From Heliocybe sulcata (lineage: Eukaryota > Basidiomycota > Agaricomycetes > Gloeophyllales > Gloeophyllaceae): a stretch of DNA of 64,000 bases. Each line of letters opens with the position of its first letter. The stretch's first letter is position 1. The stretch lies in the NCBI GenBank assembly GCA_004369045.1, contig ML213512.1:522929-586928 (forward strand), given 5' to 3'. Made by a program: the position numbers and the translations under genes. The notes beneath the pieces are model-generated. The model searched no databases. It saw nothing but the letters and a program-made list of their open reading frames with translations, and had not been told where the DNA came from. This document shows positions 30,444 through 42,421 of the stretch, one piece after another.

Positions 30444-32436
30444 TTAATCCCTATAGCTATCCTGGTGGTGCTCTATATCGTCGCCCTTGGGTAGGCGCAC
30501 AGGCGCGTAACTCGGGTTGACGACCCGCGCCGGGGTGCCCTGCGTTGCTCCTCTGCGGATGCACATCGTAATGCCAAGCGTGCACAGGATAACGCCGATA
30601 ACAAGGTTCCCTGCCAGAAGCCCCAGTAATGCCGGGCCATAATGGTCTAGCTTACCAGCAATCATAGTCCATCCATCAGAGGAGCCTGAAGACGACGTCG
30701 ACTCTGCCGCACTGAGGACTTCGGCGCCCGAGCCGTCACTGTTGCCCAGCTGCGTAGAGTTCAGTAATTCGAGGTATTGCTGAGGTGAGATGGTGGGCGG
30801 CAGACTTTTCAGCGCCTCGGATCTTGACTCCTGGAAGTCCTTTTTGGCCTCGGCCAAGTCAGTTGTCGTGGCCAGAAGCTGGATATAGGGGTCTGTGACA
30901 TTCAGGGTGTCTTCCCGGACGTAGTCACCGAAGTCGAAGCTAAGGGGGAAAGGGCGATTAGCGAAAGGTACTCGATTTATCCCAATGCGAAGGCACCCAC
31001 ATGGCATATACGTTTCTCAAGAACGCATCTCCGAGCAAGAGATCGATCCCAGGAATGGCGTTGGCAGTAGAGGCGACAAACTGACTCAAGCACACGGTGA
31101 CATTCGTCCCATTTGGAGTCTGAGTGACTCCAGGACTCGTAATATCCAACGGGTGAAGGGGAATCTTTTGGCCACTGATACATGAATAATCTCTTAGCAC
31201 CTGCAGGAACATTAACGCAAGTCGACGCACCTAAACGTGAAGGAAATGTCGGCGGTCTCCAGGCATGGTACGACCCACTGCGACTGGGACTCGCTGTACA
31301 CGGCTCCAGGGATCGCAGAATACATGAAATCCAAGGTCTGTTTGGCAATGGGACCGAAAGTATACCCAGTATCCAGGTTTGCGATCGCCTTGCCTTTGGG
31401 CGTAGACGGATCCGAGGAGTTGAGTTTGTTAAAATCAAAGGCCCTCCCATTGACAGTTAGGCCATCCAAAAGAATATCCCATCGAGGTGGCAGATCCGCC
31501 AGTGATCCCGAAGGAAGCACCACCGGCAGCTTGGGCGTCTCTATGATCTTCTCATAGCCCTGAGCGTACTCGCTTATCGTGAAGGTTCCGTTGGCTGGGC
31601 TCTCTAGATCGGTGTTACGCCCAGCCAAGAAGCTGATGAAGTTGGGCGCGGACGTGTTCTGGCGGAAGATCTGAGTGAGGACAGTGGCGCCTAGTTGATT
31701 GCCCCATGCTTGTTCCAAACCCTCCGCGATAATCGACAGCTGGTCGAAGGCCAGGCCTAAAATGCCTGCGATGCCTAATTGCAGAAGCGGCTCATTGTCG
31801 GTCTGTCAGACATGTGAGAATCAAGCCAGCGTGAAGTCAGATACCGCTACTTACTGCATTGACGTTCAGGAAAGCTGGAAGAAATCAGTGAGATCGGACA
31901 GACCCTTGTATCAGAAAGCTGGCTCACCTTGCGACGGGACTGTGTACGGGCCAATCTCAACTTCGGCGAAGTCCAGTCGTCCAGCGACCGAGCCAATGCC
32001 GTAAGTAAGATTGACATTGTTGATTGAAGTCGTGTTGGTCAGTTTCGGCTGGCGATCCGGGGAGTATATCCAAAGGTCTGACGAGCCTGTATCGAGCTGA
32101 ACCAGGACGTCTGTACAGGTATTAGAAACATATATGTCAGACAGAAGAGCAGCCTTACCGACACCGCCGACATTGACGGTCGTGGTGTACTGCCGAGGGC
32201 TCGTCAGACATCTGTATTACTGGAAGGGAAGACTGAATGATGCTCACGACGATGTCCGACTGGCCAGAAACGGTCGGGTCGCCAACAGTCGTCGCATACC
32301 CTTGGCCGTTAGATCGACTACTGAAAGTATGACCTTCGGATCGTTTTGACCTTGAATAAAGAGGTAATCTCAGAGCACCAGCCTCATGGTACTGAGTCAA
32401 GAGAAAAGCGAGCAGGGAGTACTTCGACCACTTCAT
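30444..32436 (-). CDS. pepsin-like aspartic protease (A1) with C-terminal membrane anchor
   Basis: A multi-exon gene starting with a signal peptide (MKWSKYSLLAFLLTQYHEAGA). The first catalytic motif is VQLDTGSSDLW (about 32070) and the second is ANLDTGYTFGP (about 31360), both retaining the catalytic Asp. The second lacks the usual S/T-S-T after DTG, having Y-T. A long Ser-rich stalk follows, then a transmembrane segment (LLGLLAGNLVIGVILCTLGITM) and a short cytosolic tail. The layout resembles yapsin-like or other cell-surface aspartic proteases, with action outside the plasma membrane. It ends 170 bp from the convergent TRAPPC11 stop. Confidence 0.88.
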
Positions 32437-32500
32437 CAGAGACAGCCTGTAAGAAAGGAGGGACGGGAACGATAATGAGCCAATCCGGCGAGAAGCCTAC

Positions 32501-32510
32501 ATATTTTATA
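32501..32510 (-). promoter_or_regulatory. TATA box of aspartic protease gene
   Basis: The minus strand reads TATAAAATAT about 65 bp upstream of the ATG at 32436. A CCAAT pentamer lies about 20 bp further upstream (near 32480, plus orientation). Confidence 0.5.
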
Positions 32511-33042
32511 CCCGGCTTGCAACCCTTTGCACAAATGGGACAGTAGACGCTGGTAGGCTATGCCGAAACCACCGAAGTGTCCCGTGAACGACCGTCGGGT
32601 AATGCGGTAGGCAGGCTCCCGGTGGATAGGAAACAGATGGGCGCATCACCGAACAATGACAACGCCGAGTGTGCGCGGGACGGAAATACACCTACGATAT
32701 TACCGCCGCGTACGGAGAAGACGAAGCGATGCTTCTACTCCTTTTGGCAGGTCGACTTCCGTATGGGACACACACCATCAAGCGTGTGGAGATCGAGGCA
32801 CTGCCAGGATCAACGAGAGTACGTTGATGTGAACCATCAGGCCCCCGTAATTGTGTCATGTGATCTGCCGTATGACACTGAGCGGGTTTCAACTTCGATA
32901 ACAAGTCGCGACTGGTGTCCTTGCAGGGAGATGGAGAGCGGTAAAAAGGGTCATCCATTGAAGTATTAGCTTGTATAGTCATCAAAAACTCCAAGAGAGA
33001 TAGTCATACAACACACCAAGATCTTCTCCGTCAATGCAAGAA
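32511..33042. other. intergenic region
   Basis: About 530 bp between two minus-strand genes. Only short frames with no domain character are seen. Confidence 0.45.
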
Positions 33043-34764
33043 CTAATATACAGTTGAATCCCTCAACCGCCATTGTCTCAGCGGACCCCACCACCAGACG
33101 GACGACCGGTGTGAAGGTTGCGAGCCTTGCTCATCCGCGCCAGACCGTGTCTGTACGCCGCTCGCCGTCGAGTCGGCTTGGAACGCATGACGATCTTTGT
33201 CTTGCGCCACATCATCCAATTCAAGGTCCTCGCCCTCACCATCCGTATCATACTTGCCACTGGCCCTGAGCTCTCTCTCGCGGATGCCAAAAGACCCCAG
33301 GCCCCATCCGACAACATTGGGTGCGCCATCAGGTCCCTCAACCGGTAGACCCTCTCTTCCATAAACCTGATGCCTCCGTTCCGAACGGGCAGCAGCCTGT
33401 CGTCTCGCAGCGGTAAGGTGTGAATGCCGTATGAACAGATACGTGTTCTGGATGACTCGTCCGGCGCGGGTCTCCAGAAGCTGCCTTAACGGCACCCAGA
33501 GCGTCGAGGTATCCCCACCAGACTGTACGGACACTGTCTGCTCCCGCGATGTCGACTCTTCCTCCTCCTGCTTCTTATGAAATGCGCCGGTCATCTCGCG
33601 CCATATCCTCCCCGCCTTCTCCTTCTGCTCCTTCCTCTTCTCGAGCCGCACCTTCCGCTTCTGCGCGCGCTTCTCCTCGCGCCGGAGCAGCTCCTCCACC
33701 TCGCCGACGCCCATTCCAGCGCCGACCCACCACCACCACCCCAGGAAGCTCTGCCACAGTACAACTGCCCACACCAGGCCCGGGAACCACTCGTACTGAT
33801 CCTTGCTCGGAATGTATGTGAATGTGAGCGTGGTGGAGGCAACGGCCAGAGCGATGGCCCCAGCGCCAAATGCTGCGGTGCCACCGTCCGTGCGCCAGGC
33901 CTTCTTGCGGTTGACTAGGAAGCCCCAGATGAAGAGCGAGGCGGTGAAGAGGAGGCTAAGGGTCGCATTGCAGACGTTGGAAATGTTGTCGGCCATGTCG
34001 ATAACATCCTCACTGCTGTGGATGGGGGCGAGCTGCATGACGGCATGCGCTACGGCAAGCGGTCCTGCGAAGCAAATGATCAGTAAGGGACGAATCTTTC
34101 GTTAGTGGACGTACCTAGTAACAAAAAGATGAGTGTCTTCTCAATGGAGGATGGGAAGAGTAGGGTCAAAAATTGGATATGCGTGATCTAGCTGGATAGT
34201 TAGTCGATCATTATACAAGCACGTAACGACCCGATACGAACTTGTATTAACGCAGAAGTCGTCGCGTTCATCATGAGCCACGCTGCCACTTCAGCGGTAG
34301 CCCACTCGGTCTGATTCGGGTACTGTAATGGTGGAACATCCACTGCTAGGTACGATAACATGTATGGCCATCCTCTACTCTCCTGCATCGTCGCAGAGAG
34401 TATTTGATGCAGGGTCGCGACGAGAGATATAAGGAGGGTAAGGACACCAGAAATCTGAAGAACATAGTTGACTGGAGCTAGCGGCCAGTGGTATTGCGCA
34501 GTGAATATGAGCTGTATGAGCAGCACGCCGACCAGCGTAAGAACAACGCCAGTGAGGAGGATCTGAACGGGTAGCGACCGGGCAAACGCTGGGCGGAACT
34601 GCAGAATGGGGTCGGACGGAAAACTCCTGGCGCAGTACGGAGTTGATGCAGCGTCTTTTCAGAAGAAATGGAGGTTCTCACCCGTCATCCGAGACAAGAC
34701 TATCATCCGCTAAGGCATATCCCACACCGAAGCAGAGGGCCAGCAGAAACTGCCGTACATGCAT
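33043..34764 (-). CDS. conserved polytopic membrane protein, unknown function
   Basis: The first exon (start 34764) gives a signal-like N-terminus (MHVRQFLLALCFGVGYALADD). After an intron come about seven hydrophobic helices, including TGVVLTLVGVLLIQLIF, ISGVLTLLISLVATLHQIL, LSLLFTASLFIWGFLV and FPGLVWAVVLWQSFLGWWWWVG. The last 180 residues are cytosolic and charged, with a basic coiled stretch (RREEKRAQKRKVRLEKRKEQ). I do not recognise the family with certainty; it looks like a conserved fungal membrane protein of the secretory pathway. Translation to the stop at 33043 is open. Confidence 0.75.
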
Positions 34765-35450
34765 CTGCAGGTCACTTCGCGTGCGCAGGAAGGCGGGTAT
34801 GTCGCGCCTTACACTGCCTCGCCGTCGTTGTCTTGGTCGCTAACAGTTCAGGACAGAGGGCGGAACGTGGCAGGCTGCATACTGACTGCTTCGATTAATT
34901 ACCGTGGGAAATGCAGCTTTGTATAATGACCATTCAAGTTGATTCAACATACGTATCCTTTGGATCCTTGGTCGCTCGGTATTCGCCTATATCTATCAGC
35001 ACACTCATGCTTCCACCCGATGTTCTTCCAACTACGCTTTAAAGTGCACTCATCTCTAAGCAGCCAGTGGTGGTACACGAGGAAACTCTTAACTTTGCCG
35101 ACTTCCCAGCGAAGGGAACCCGCATGCTGGTTACGCTGAACGACACGTACTGGAGCTACAGATCCGTCCGGCGCTAATAGTACTATAAGTACATAATTAT
35201 ACTCCTAGTCTAGTAGAGTCGGAAGACTACACGAGTCGAATGGGTGACCGCCTCTGTGGCCGGACTTGGATGCCGTGGAGAGCCCCGGTATGGCATATGG
35301 AACATTGAATAATAAGGTTCGAGACGTTCGCCATGACGCCACCGCTTGCTTATGAATACCAGATTGGCGGAAAGGCTCAGAGGCGTAGCTGGTTCGCGGA
35401 TCAAGGTCTACTGCAAACCTTCACTGCGATTCAGCTCGAAGAGAGCCACA
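34765..35450. other. divergent intergenic region upstream of GST 1
   Basis: About 690 bp between divergent starts. No coding sequence is supported. A stress-response element might be expected for the GST, but I could not place one. Confidence 0.45.
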
Positions 35451-36386
35451 ATGGGATATCCTGACGAGCACATTCACCCTCATGCCACTGGATCAGCGCA
35501 GAAGACTGTGGCACAACACCAGGAGTCACAGGATTTGACATTTTACGCAGGATGGGTAAGTCAAAAGACCGGCTAGAGATTGCAGACTGACTCGTCTCCT
35601 GTGGACAGTTCTGTCCTTTCGTGCAGCGCAGCTGGATCTCGCTGGAAGAGAAAGGGATTCCGTACCAATACAAAGAAGTGAACCCGTACAAAAAGGAAAA
35701 ACACTTCTTGGGTTCGTGCCAATATTTGCCGGGAGATATGCTAAACTGATATCATCATCTGTTAGACATAAATCCCAAGGGCCTCGTACCCGCCCTCGAA
35801 TACAAAGGCAAAGCTCTCTACGAGTCCCTCATCATCTGCGAGTTCCTCGAAGACGCCTACCCGGAGCACAAACCGCACCTCCTCCCCGCCGATCCGTATG
35901 ACCGCGCCATCGTGCGCCTGCAGCTCGACCACGTCAGCAAAACCATCCTTCCCGCGTTCTTCCGCACGTTGCAGGCGCAGGAGAAGAGCAAGCAACAGGA
36001 GGGTCTGCAAGACCTCTACAAGGGCCTCAGGCAGCTGGCGGAGAAGGTGAAAGGCCCGTACTTCCTTGGAGAGGAGTTTAGCTTGGCCGATATTGCGATT
36101 GCGCCGTGGGCCGTCCGGGATTATATCCTGGGGGAGCACAGGGAGTATAAGAGGGAGGATGTCGGGAGCGGGTGGAAAGAATATGCAGAGGTGCTGGAAA
36201 AGAGAGACAGCGTCGTTCGGACCTGCAGCGTGAGTGAAATGCTTTTCACGGGCGCACATGACCGAATGACTAACGCAACGCACCTAGGATCGGGAACACT
36301 ACGAGGAAATCTACGGTCGTTACCTCCGCGATGAGGCCCAGAGTGAGGCCGCCAAGGCTACTAGAGCCGGCAAGGTCATTCCCTGA
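35451..36386 (+). CDS. glutathione S-transferase, omega class (copy 1)
   Basis: Four exons give roughly 250 residues. The thioredoxin-like N-domain has the omega-class active site FCPFVQRSW, where the Cys is catalytic, then EEKGIPYQYKEVNPY and the cis-Pro segment NPKGLVPALEYKG with ALYESLIICEFLEDAYP for glutathione binding. The helical C-domain contains GPYFLGEEFSLADIAIAPW. Omega GSTs act as thiol transferases and deglutathionylases, and are expanded in wood-decay fungi. The next gene is a close tandem paralogue with the same intron positions. Confidence 0.92.
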
Positions 36387-37117
36387 GCGACTTCCATGGA
36401 CATTGGAAGACGTTGTAAGCAGCCAGCGGATCCGACCCATAATAGCAAAATGAAAGGGACATGTATTTTTACTTGTTACACCTGACTTCGGGGTAAGTCC
36501 GCTGCTGTACTTCTTTACGAAAACATGGAACCAAACCATCCCGGGTCTATTGTACTTTCCGCCACGGTAACATCGAAGTAGAAACATTAACAGGGGTGAG
36601 TTACGCTATGCCGCGTCGCGCATAGTGTCTCTTACTACTGACCACATGGACCTGCCCGCAGCAGCGAGCATCTTGCCAGGGAAAGGAGGTCCCTCCCGCG
36701 ACTTGAGCCTAGTCCAGAACGAGCTTCAGAGTCGACGTCCAGCAGCCGCTAAGAAACGATATCCACGATCATGAGCGCCTGCTAGGATGCGTCCTCTGTC
36801 CTTTATCACCTTCTAGAGTGTCTTCAACCTAATTCTGGCAGGGTTCAAGCAAGCAGTACACGACGTTACGATAAGGTCATGATCGCAGCAGTTTATCCTT
36901 ATTCACGACAATACCAACTCTATAGATACATGCCACATTACAAAAGGCCGTCGCCACTTACTGCCAGTGGCCGATTCCGTCTACCATGGGAAAACACATG
37001 CTGCGCTACCTATCATCAGTATCTTCATATTTGACAGAGGTAGGTTGATGAGCTGCGCGTTCGTCAGCAACCTTCTCTACCTTGTACTCTCCGCATTTAC
37101 CACACGCACACACCCTC
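36387..37117. other. spacer between tandem GST genes
   Basis: About 730 bp separate the duplicates. No third partial GST copy, repeat or other gene is visible. Confidence 0.5.
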
Positions 37118-38064
37118 ATGAGCGTTCCTGACGCACAAATACACCCACATGCGACCGGTCCCGCTGCGCTGACGGCAGCAAAGCATCAAGATCCACGGGA
37201 TATCATCTTCTGGACAGGATGGGTACCGCTTTGTCTCTCGCACGTATTCTTAGACGTCTCCTGATGTAGTGTCATATTCTACAGTTCTGCCCCGCATCCC
37301 AGCGTGTGTGGATCGCACTGGAAGAAAAGGGCATACCGTACCAATACAAAGAGGTGAACCCGTACAAGAAGGAGGATGCGTTCTTACGTGGGTGCCGGCT
37401 GCCTCGGGGTGCCTGGGCAGTACTAACGAACGGCCGGATATAGGAATCAATCCAAAGGGCCTCACGCCCACCGTCCAGTACAGGGGTAAACAGCTGGTCG
37501 AGTCCCTGATCCTCTTGGAATTTCTGGAAGATGCGTATCCGACGTATACGCCGCATCTCCTCCCTGCGGACCCGTTCGAACGCGCACAAGTCCGTCTGGC
37601 GCTGGACCATCTGAGCAAACAGGTGCTGCCCGCGTTCTTTAAGACTGTGCAAGCGCAGGATAAGGATAAGCAGAAGGAGGAGCTACAAGAATATTATGTG
37701 GCATTGAGAAAGTTGGTGAAGGAGGTGAAGGGCCCATATTTTCTTGGGGAGGAGTTCAGTCTAGTTGATGTGGCAATGGCACCGTGGGTCGTGAGAGATT
37801 ATATTATTGAGACGCACAGGGGGTATAAGAGGGAGGAGGTAGGTTCTGGGTGGAAGGAGTACGCGGAGGCGTTGGAGAAGAGGGACAGTGTGGTCCGGAC
37901 CTGTAGTGTGAGGGCCGTCCATCTGCTCGCTCGATACCAGTTGGGCTGAACTATCTTATCCTCAGGACAAGGAGCATTATGAGCCCATATACGGTCGCTA
38001 CCTGCGGGATGAATCTCAAAGCGAGACGGCGAAGGCTACTAGGGCTGGCAGAGCTGTCATTTAG
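37118..38064 (+). CDS. glutathione S-transferase, omega class (copy 2)
   Basis: Four exons give roughly 250 residues, closely matching copy 1. The active site is FCPASQRVW, so the catalytic Cys is kept but the two residues after CP differ from copy 1. The glutathione-site segment is NPKGLTPTVQYRG with LVESLILLEFLEDAYP, and the C-domain has GPYFLGEEFSLVDVAMAPW. The last exon (YGRYLRDESQSETAKATRAG) is nearly identical to that of copy 1. Conservation of intron positions shows tandem duplication. Substitutions in the active-site loop and substrate pocket suggest different acceptor preferences, as inference. Confidence 0.92.
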
Positions 38065-38436
38065 TATCAGCGATCTCCTCGGAGTCGACGTCGTTAATCC
38101 ATAGCAGGCGGAACATGTGAAGTGCGTTGCGTTGTATTGTTGTATTGTGTGATTATACGCAAGATCATTTGTCTACAAGGCATTTGGTAAAGTTACAAAT
38201 GACGCTCCATTCCTCCGTCCAATCCAACTCCAATCCATCCAGGTAACCGAAGAACAAAGACTAGTGTTTCTAGGAGTCCAGGGTTATTATGTACCGCGTC
38301 CACCATCTATGCCACTAGTAGAATAATAATAGTACCAACCGAGAGCAAAAATAGCGAGTGCAATAACGATAGCGAGAGGGCAGACATGGGAAGTGATACA
38401 CAGCTAGGTAGTCGATACATGGAGCGGGAGCGACAA
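38065..38436. other. convergent intergenic region
   Basis: About 370 bp between convergent stops. Nothing supported. Confidence 0.45.
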
Positions 38437-39022
38437 TCAGATGTAAAGAACGGATATGGCAATCACGCTCAGCGTGACGACATATGGGAGGCAGGAAGAG
38501 AGCTTCGGCGAGCCGCTGCTGCTCTGCATGACGGGTACAGCTGATGAACTTGGGAGAGCGGATGATATGTCGGACGAGGAGACGTCTGCAGCAACGGCAG
38601 CGGACGTCGAGGGGGATATAACGGATGCTTCGGATGCGGCAGCGGTAGGTGTGGCACTCGCGAGAGTGGACTCGAAGGTGATGGAAGGTGGGACATCAAC
38701 GACTGAGGGTGTAGCCTCGCCGCTGAGTACAGAAGCAGTTGCAGATGGAAGTGGTGCAGTCTGCCGGTCTACCGTCAGCACTTGTAGCATATGACAGCAC
38801 AGAGAGACTTACGACACTAATAAATCTGCAACCCCACAAGCACCATCGCCTGTCGAACCGCATTGGAGCGCTTTCTTTGCGCATGATCATCATGGCCTGA
38901 GCTTGGAAGCAAGCTGGAAAACGAGTAGACCGGTTAGATGGTATCTTATAGGTCATTTTTAAGAGTCGCTCACCTCCAGCCAAGATAATGAGCATAAGAG
39001 ACAGAAATCCTTGAACGCGCAT
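38437..39022 (-). CDS. small Ser/Ala-rich secreted or GPI-anchored protein
   Basis: The first exon from 39022 encodes a signal peptide (MRVQGFLSLMLIILAG). After an intron there is a short Cys/Trp-containing part (ACFQAQAMMIMRKES, RRWCLWGC). The final exon gives a Ser/Ala/Thr/Pro-rich stretch and a hydrophobic C-terminus (SCLPYVVTLSVIAISVLYI) like a GPI-attachment signal. The splice between the second and third parts is not resolved: the obvious GTAAGT donor near 38815 does not keep frame with the nearest acceptor. The product would be a small cell-wall or surface protein. Confidence 0.5.
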
Positions 39023-39836
39023 TGTCGAAGAATATTTAAAAGAGTGGTAGTAGTGTTAGACCAGGGACGGTCTGAAACTCGCTGAAAGCTGCAAAGTGCA
39101 GAAGTGCGAAGAGGGGAACTTTGCACGCCATAGCCGAGATCTGGCGGGAGCTTTTGTAACCCTCCAAAGCTCCGCGTATTGGCTTTGGGAACAAGCGTAG
39201 ATACATACCAGTGCGTTGCAGACAGACTCACATCTGAGTAATCTGGAGGCGCTGTTGCCTGATCTGAGCGCAAAGGAGACCCTAAATGAGGAGCCAAAAT
39301 GCACGAGGCGTGACGGTAGGCATTGATGCTGGGATGAGGATTTCACGATATCTCTGGACGTTGTACTTTGTAGCAGGCGGTGAATAGATTGTCGCAAATC
39401 GGTCTTGAAGACCTTCCTAATTTGGATGGAATTTCCTTTTCGAGAACAAGTGTCGCAGGTTCGGCAACCTCGGGCACTGTCATTGCCCTGTCGTTTCCCG
39501 CGAAGGCGCACGACCTAAGCCGATGGACAATGTCGACAAGTGAGCACCGGCAAAGGGACAGCCTAATCTTGCTTCCAATCTGGAGGAATGGCCCGGAGTG
39601 CCCACATACGCGGAGATTGCCCTACTATAAGCGTGTCATTATACCAGCGCGTCTAGATGACGAGCTTCTCAAATGCAAGTATACCTCGTACACGTTGTTC
39701 GGGCGTGTACGTCCGTGTATATCAGCGATTGCCAGCGGATTGCATCGGCGCTATCTCTGCTTACCTCCACCATCTTGTAGCGACATCGCTGCATATTTCG
39801 ACAATAGGCTTTGTGATATCCTCGAAATTTTCAGCG
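39023..39836. other. divergent intergenic region
   Basis: About 810 bp between divergent starts. Several open frames overlap, but none has domain character or good splice context. Confidence 0.4.
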
Positions 39837-40898
39837 ATGTCGAGTCCCAGAGCCAGTCGTCCCCAGCCTGCTGATTTCGAGCCTGTCGCGCCTCAGGTAG
39901 TTGGCGAAGTGAGCAAATCAGCTCAGAACATCCAGAAAGAGCTCAAGAAACTCGAGGTGCGCCACAAAGATATTTCCCGAGATTAGCTCGTACTGAACGC
40001 GTCATGAGTAGTCGCATCAGGAGCCGCTGAGGAAGCTCGCGGAGCAGTCGGTCGTTCCGGGGAGCAGTGAAGGGGCGGTAGCGAAGCAACTCCAAAAGTA
40101 ATGGTAGCGATCTCGTCCTGGAATCATCGTGACATCATTACAGATTCCGGGACACGATGAAGAAGGAAGACGAGGGCAACGACCAGGCGATCAAGGAGAT
40201 CAGAGGTGCGGCATTATATTTGTCGCTTTGTCAAGTGGCGCTGACCAGTTACACTAGGACTCCTCGAGGAAGTTCTCACTGCGCCCATGATCGAGCAATT
40301 GACAAAAGAGAGTAAGATCGCATACCCATAACCTAGACTCTGAGATTTTGACGTCCTGTCCATGGATTCAAGTCGAGGGCCAGATAACCAGTACAATTGA
40401 CCAGCAGGTCAAGGAGGAGGTAGCCAAGAGCCTCAAAGAACACACGTCCGAGAAACTCCAGGCCGACCTCGAGGAATCACTCACGCAGATCGAGAAGGCA
40501 CAGAAAGAATTGTTTAATGCGTGAGTGGTCTTCAACTCGACATGTGAGCCATCGTCCTATAGTTGTCGGGCCTAGGGAGAGCCGCCGCGCTAACTCCCTC
40601 CGGCGACGAGACGGAGAAAGCAAGCTTGAGCCGCTGTTCAAACCTGACGGCAGCGACCCAAGCCCGAGTTTCCCGAAGGATCTCGAAGCTCTGTTCGCCC
40701 TGGATGGTACGTAGAGTCATGCCAATCCAGCGAGTGAGCTTGACGAGCACTCTCATTGCAGACAACACCGTCAGAGAGTTGCTGAGAGATTATCAGCTCA
40801 GCATTGCCCCAGGCCCAGATGCGAGAGATCTGAACCTGAACACATTCATGAGGGAGATGGGTGTGATGTATCAGATGGTGAGGAAACAACGACCATGA
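39837..40898 (+). CDS. conserved coiled-coil protein, unknown function
   Basis: Six exons join in frame from MSSPRASRPQPADFEPVAP to the stop at 40898. The N-terminal half is a long amphipathic helix region (VSKSAQNIQKELKKLE, QLQKFRDTMKKEDEGND, EVAKSLKEHTSEKLQADLEE), very likely coiled coil. The C-terminal half has basic RRRDGESKLEP, then LFALDDNTVRELLRDYQLS and a final helix ending VYQMVRKQRP-like. I do not recognise a named domain. Good splice junctions and helical heptads support a real protein, probably a structural or regulatory partner protein. Confidence 0.75.
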
Positions 40899-42421
40899 AA
40901 TTCCCAGTGAATGCCGTGAGTTGTTGATACGTCGTACAGAAACGCACAGCTGGAGGCGCCTCACAGCCAGTGTATGTTGCTAGGTACTAGGCAGGAGTGC
41001 AAGCTGGGAGCATGGCTTCGCCCTCAGAGGGAGTAGTGATACGACTTCGTTTTGCTTGCTGTCCCGCGTGTAAGACTAGGTACTGGGTTAGCAAAGCTAT
41101 CGTATTTGTGTGAAACCGCGGCCGAGAATATGGCTCCCGACAGATCGTGTAAGGAGCATTCGTTCGCCGACACGTTTGCTTCCTAGAGATCCTACGGAGT
41201 CATAACGAACTTGAGCATAACACTGATCATAAAGCGGTCTTGAGCTCCCGGTGGTGGTATGAGTACCGGAACGTGTAACCGCATGACACGTCCCGAATGG
41301 CTTGATCTCCCAAGTTCCAATACCACGAGAGACAGAATTCCACGGTTCGGGGACAGGTGAACGCCGAGATTTGTTGAGATGTCCCGCTGTGAGTATTGGG
41401 TCAATTTGATGAGTAGTCGCAGTAAGGCGTAGAGGTAAGGACAGAAAGCAAGCCGCTCGGTGTTTAAGTTGAGGAGGGCGACGGACCCTGGTCGTCAGCG
41501 CCACACGATGTGGCAATGATGTGGCTGAGTAGTTGCTCGCCACAGGCGCGTCCGACGCGTTCTTTGTTCAATCTTCCGTCTCTTCTCCCGTCTATGCACA
41601 GTTTAAACAGGGATATCGGTCATCATTTATACAAATCATTCCATCAGCACAAACGCACCTGACCGCTGAAGTATTGCTAGGTTCGTATAGAAGCGTCTAA
41701 CTGGTAGTCCAGACTCGACTGAACCAACGGGCCTTAGGATGTACACCCTGACTTTTATTGGCTAGAAATGAGAACATCTGGTTCGCTGAAGATGACATGC
41801 AACTTATCAAACGACTCTTGCCAAGTTGCGCTGTGCGGTATACCACAGTGTACATAGGATGTAGCTGACCGCCTCTTATTCGGGCCCTACCTCAAGAAAT
41901 CGGGCATGTAAGCATGTCAAACATGACTTTATCGTTAATCTTTGCGCTTCATTGCTCTGAACAGGTTCGACCGTCGACAGTCTCGATGAAGAGCTAATGA
42001 AAGACCCTTACATATGATGTCTTCCAACTCAATACGACTCGGAGTGTGGTGTAGTTCAAGGATCAAGGTGCTTGAACCCGTCGTCTTCCCGTTCCTAGAA
42101 CGTACTGATCATGATAGGCAGGTTCCAGAAGAGCGAAAGTTGAACTTCATAGACGCGGCCTCGAACTGCCGGGTCTTAAGATTCATGCAGACCGCCTCTT
42201 GACGCCCATTTTGAAGATAATTATCAGAGGCCTATCTCCTAGGTTGGGTATCCCCTTCTCCTGCATAGACTGGACATGGAAGGGCACGCGCGAGCTTAAA
42301 CCTAAGTTATGCGTTCTATTTCCACGCGGAGTCTTACATAAAGTGACCGGAGGAGCCGGAATCACGGTAAGCTGTGCAGAAAATACCTCCGCTCCTTGTC
42401 TAGCTCGCAAGTCCACAAGTC
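40899..42421. other. 1.5-kb region without supported gene
   Basis: Contains overlapping open frames on both strands (longest minus, 41097-41543, 148 residues) that are Arg/Ser/Thr-rich without motifs. Their splice context is poor. The end of this stretch is the kinase 1 promoter. Confidence 0.4.

Noticed and set aside
41097-41543. 148-residue minus-strand frame
   Set aside because: Rich in Arg, Ser and Thr without motif, poor start and no splice context.
42040-42090. Possible tRNA A-box/B-box-like pieces
   Set aside because: The stretch cannot be folded into a cloverleaf with proper arms and the B-box consensus is not met. No tRNA was found elsewhere by eye.
42183-42416. Minus-strand frame upstream of kinase 1
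   Set aside because: No start context, no domain, and a composition like random frames; treated as noise.
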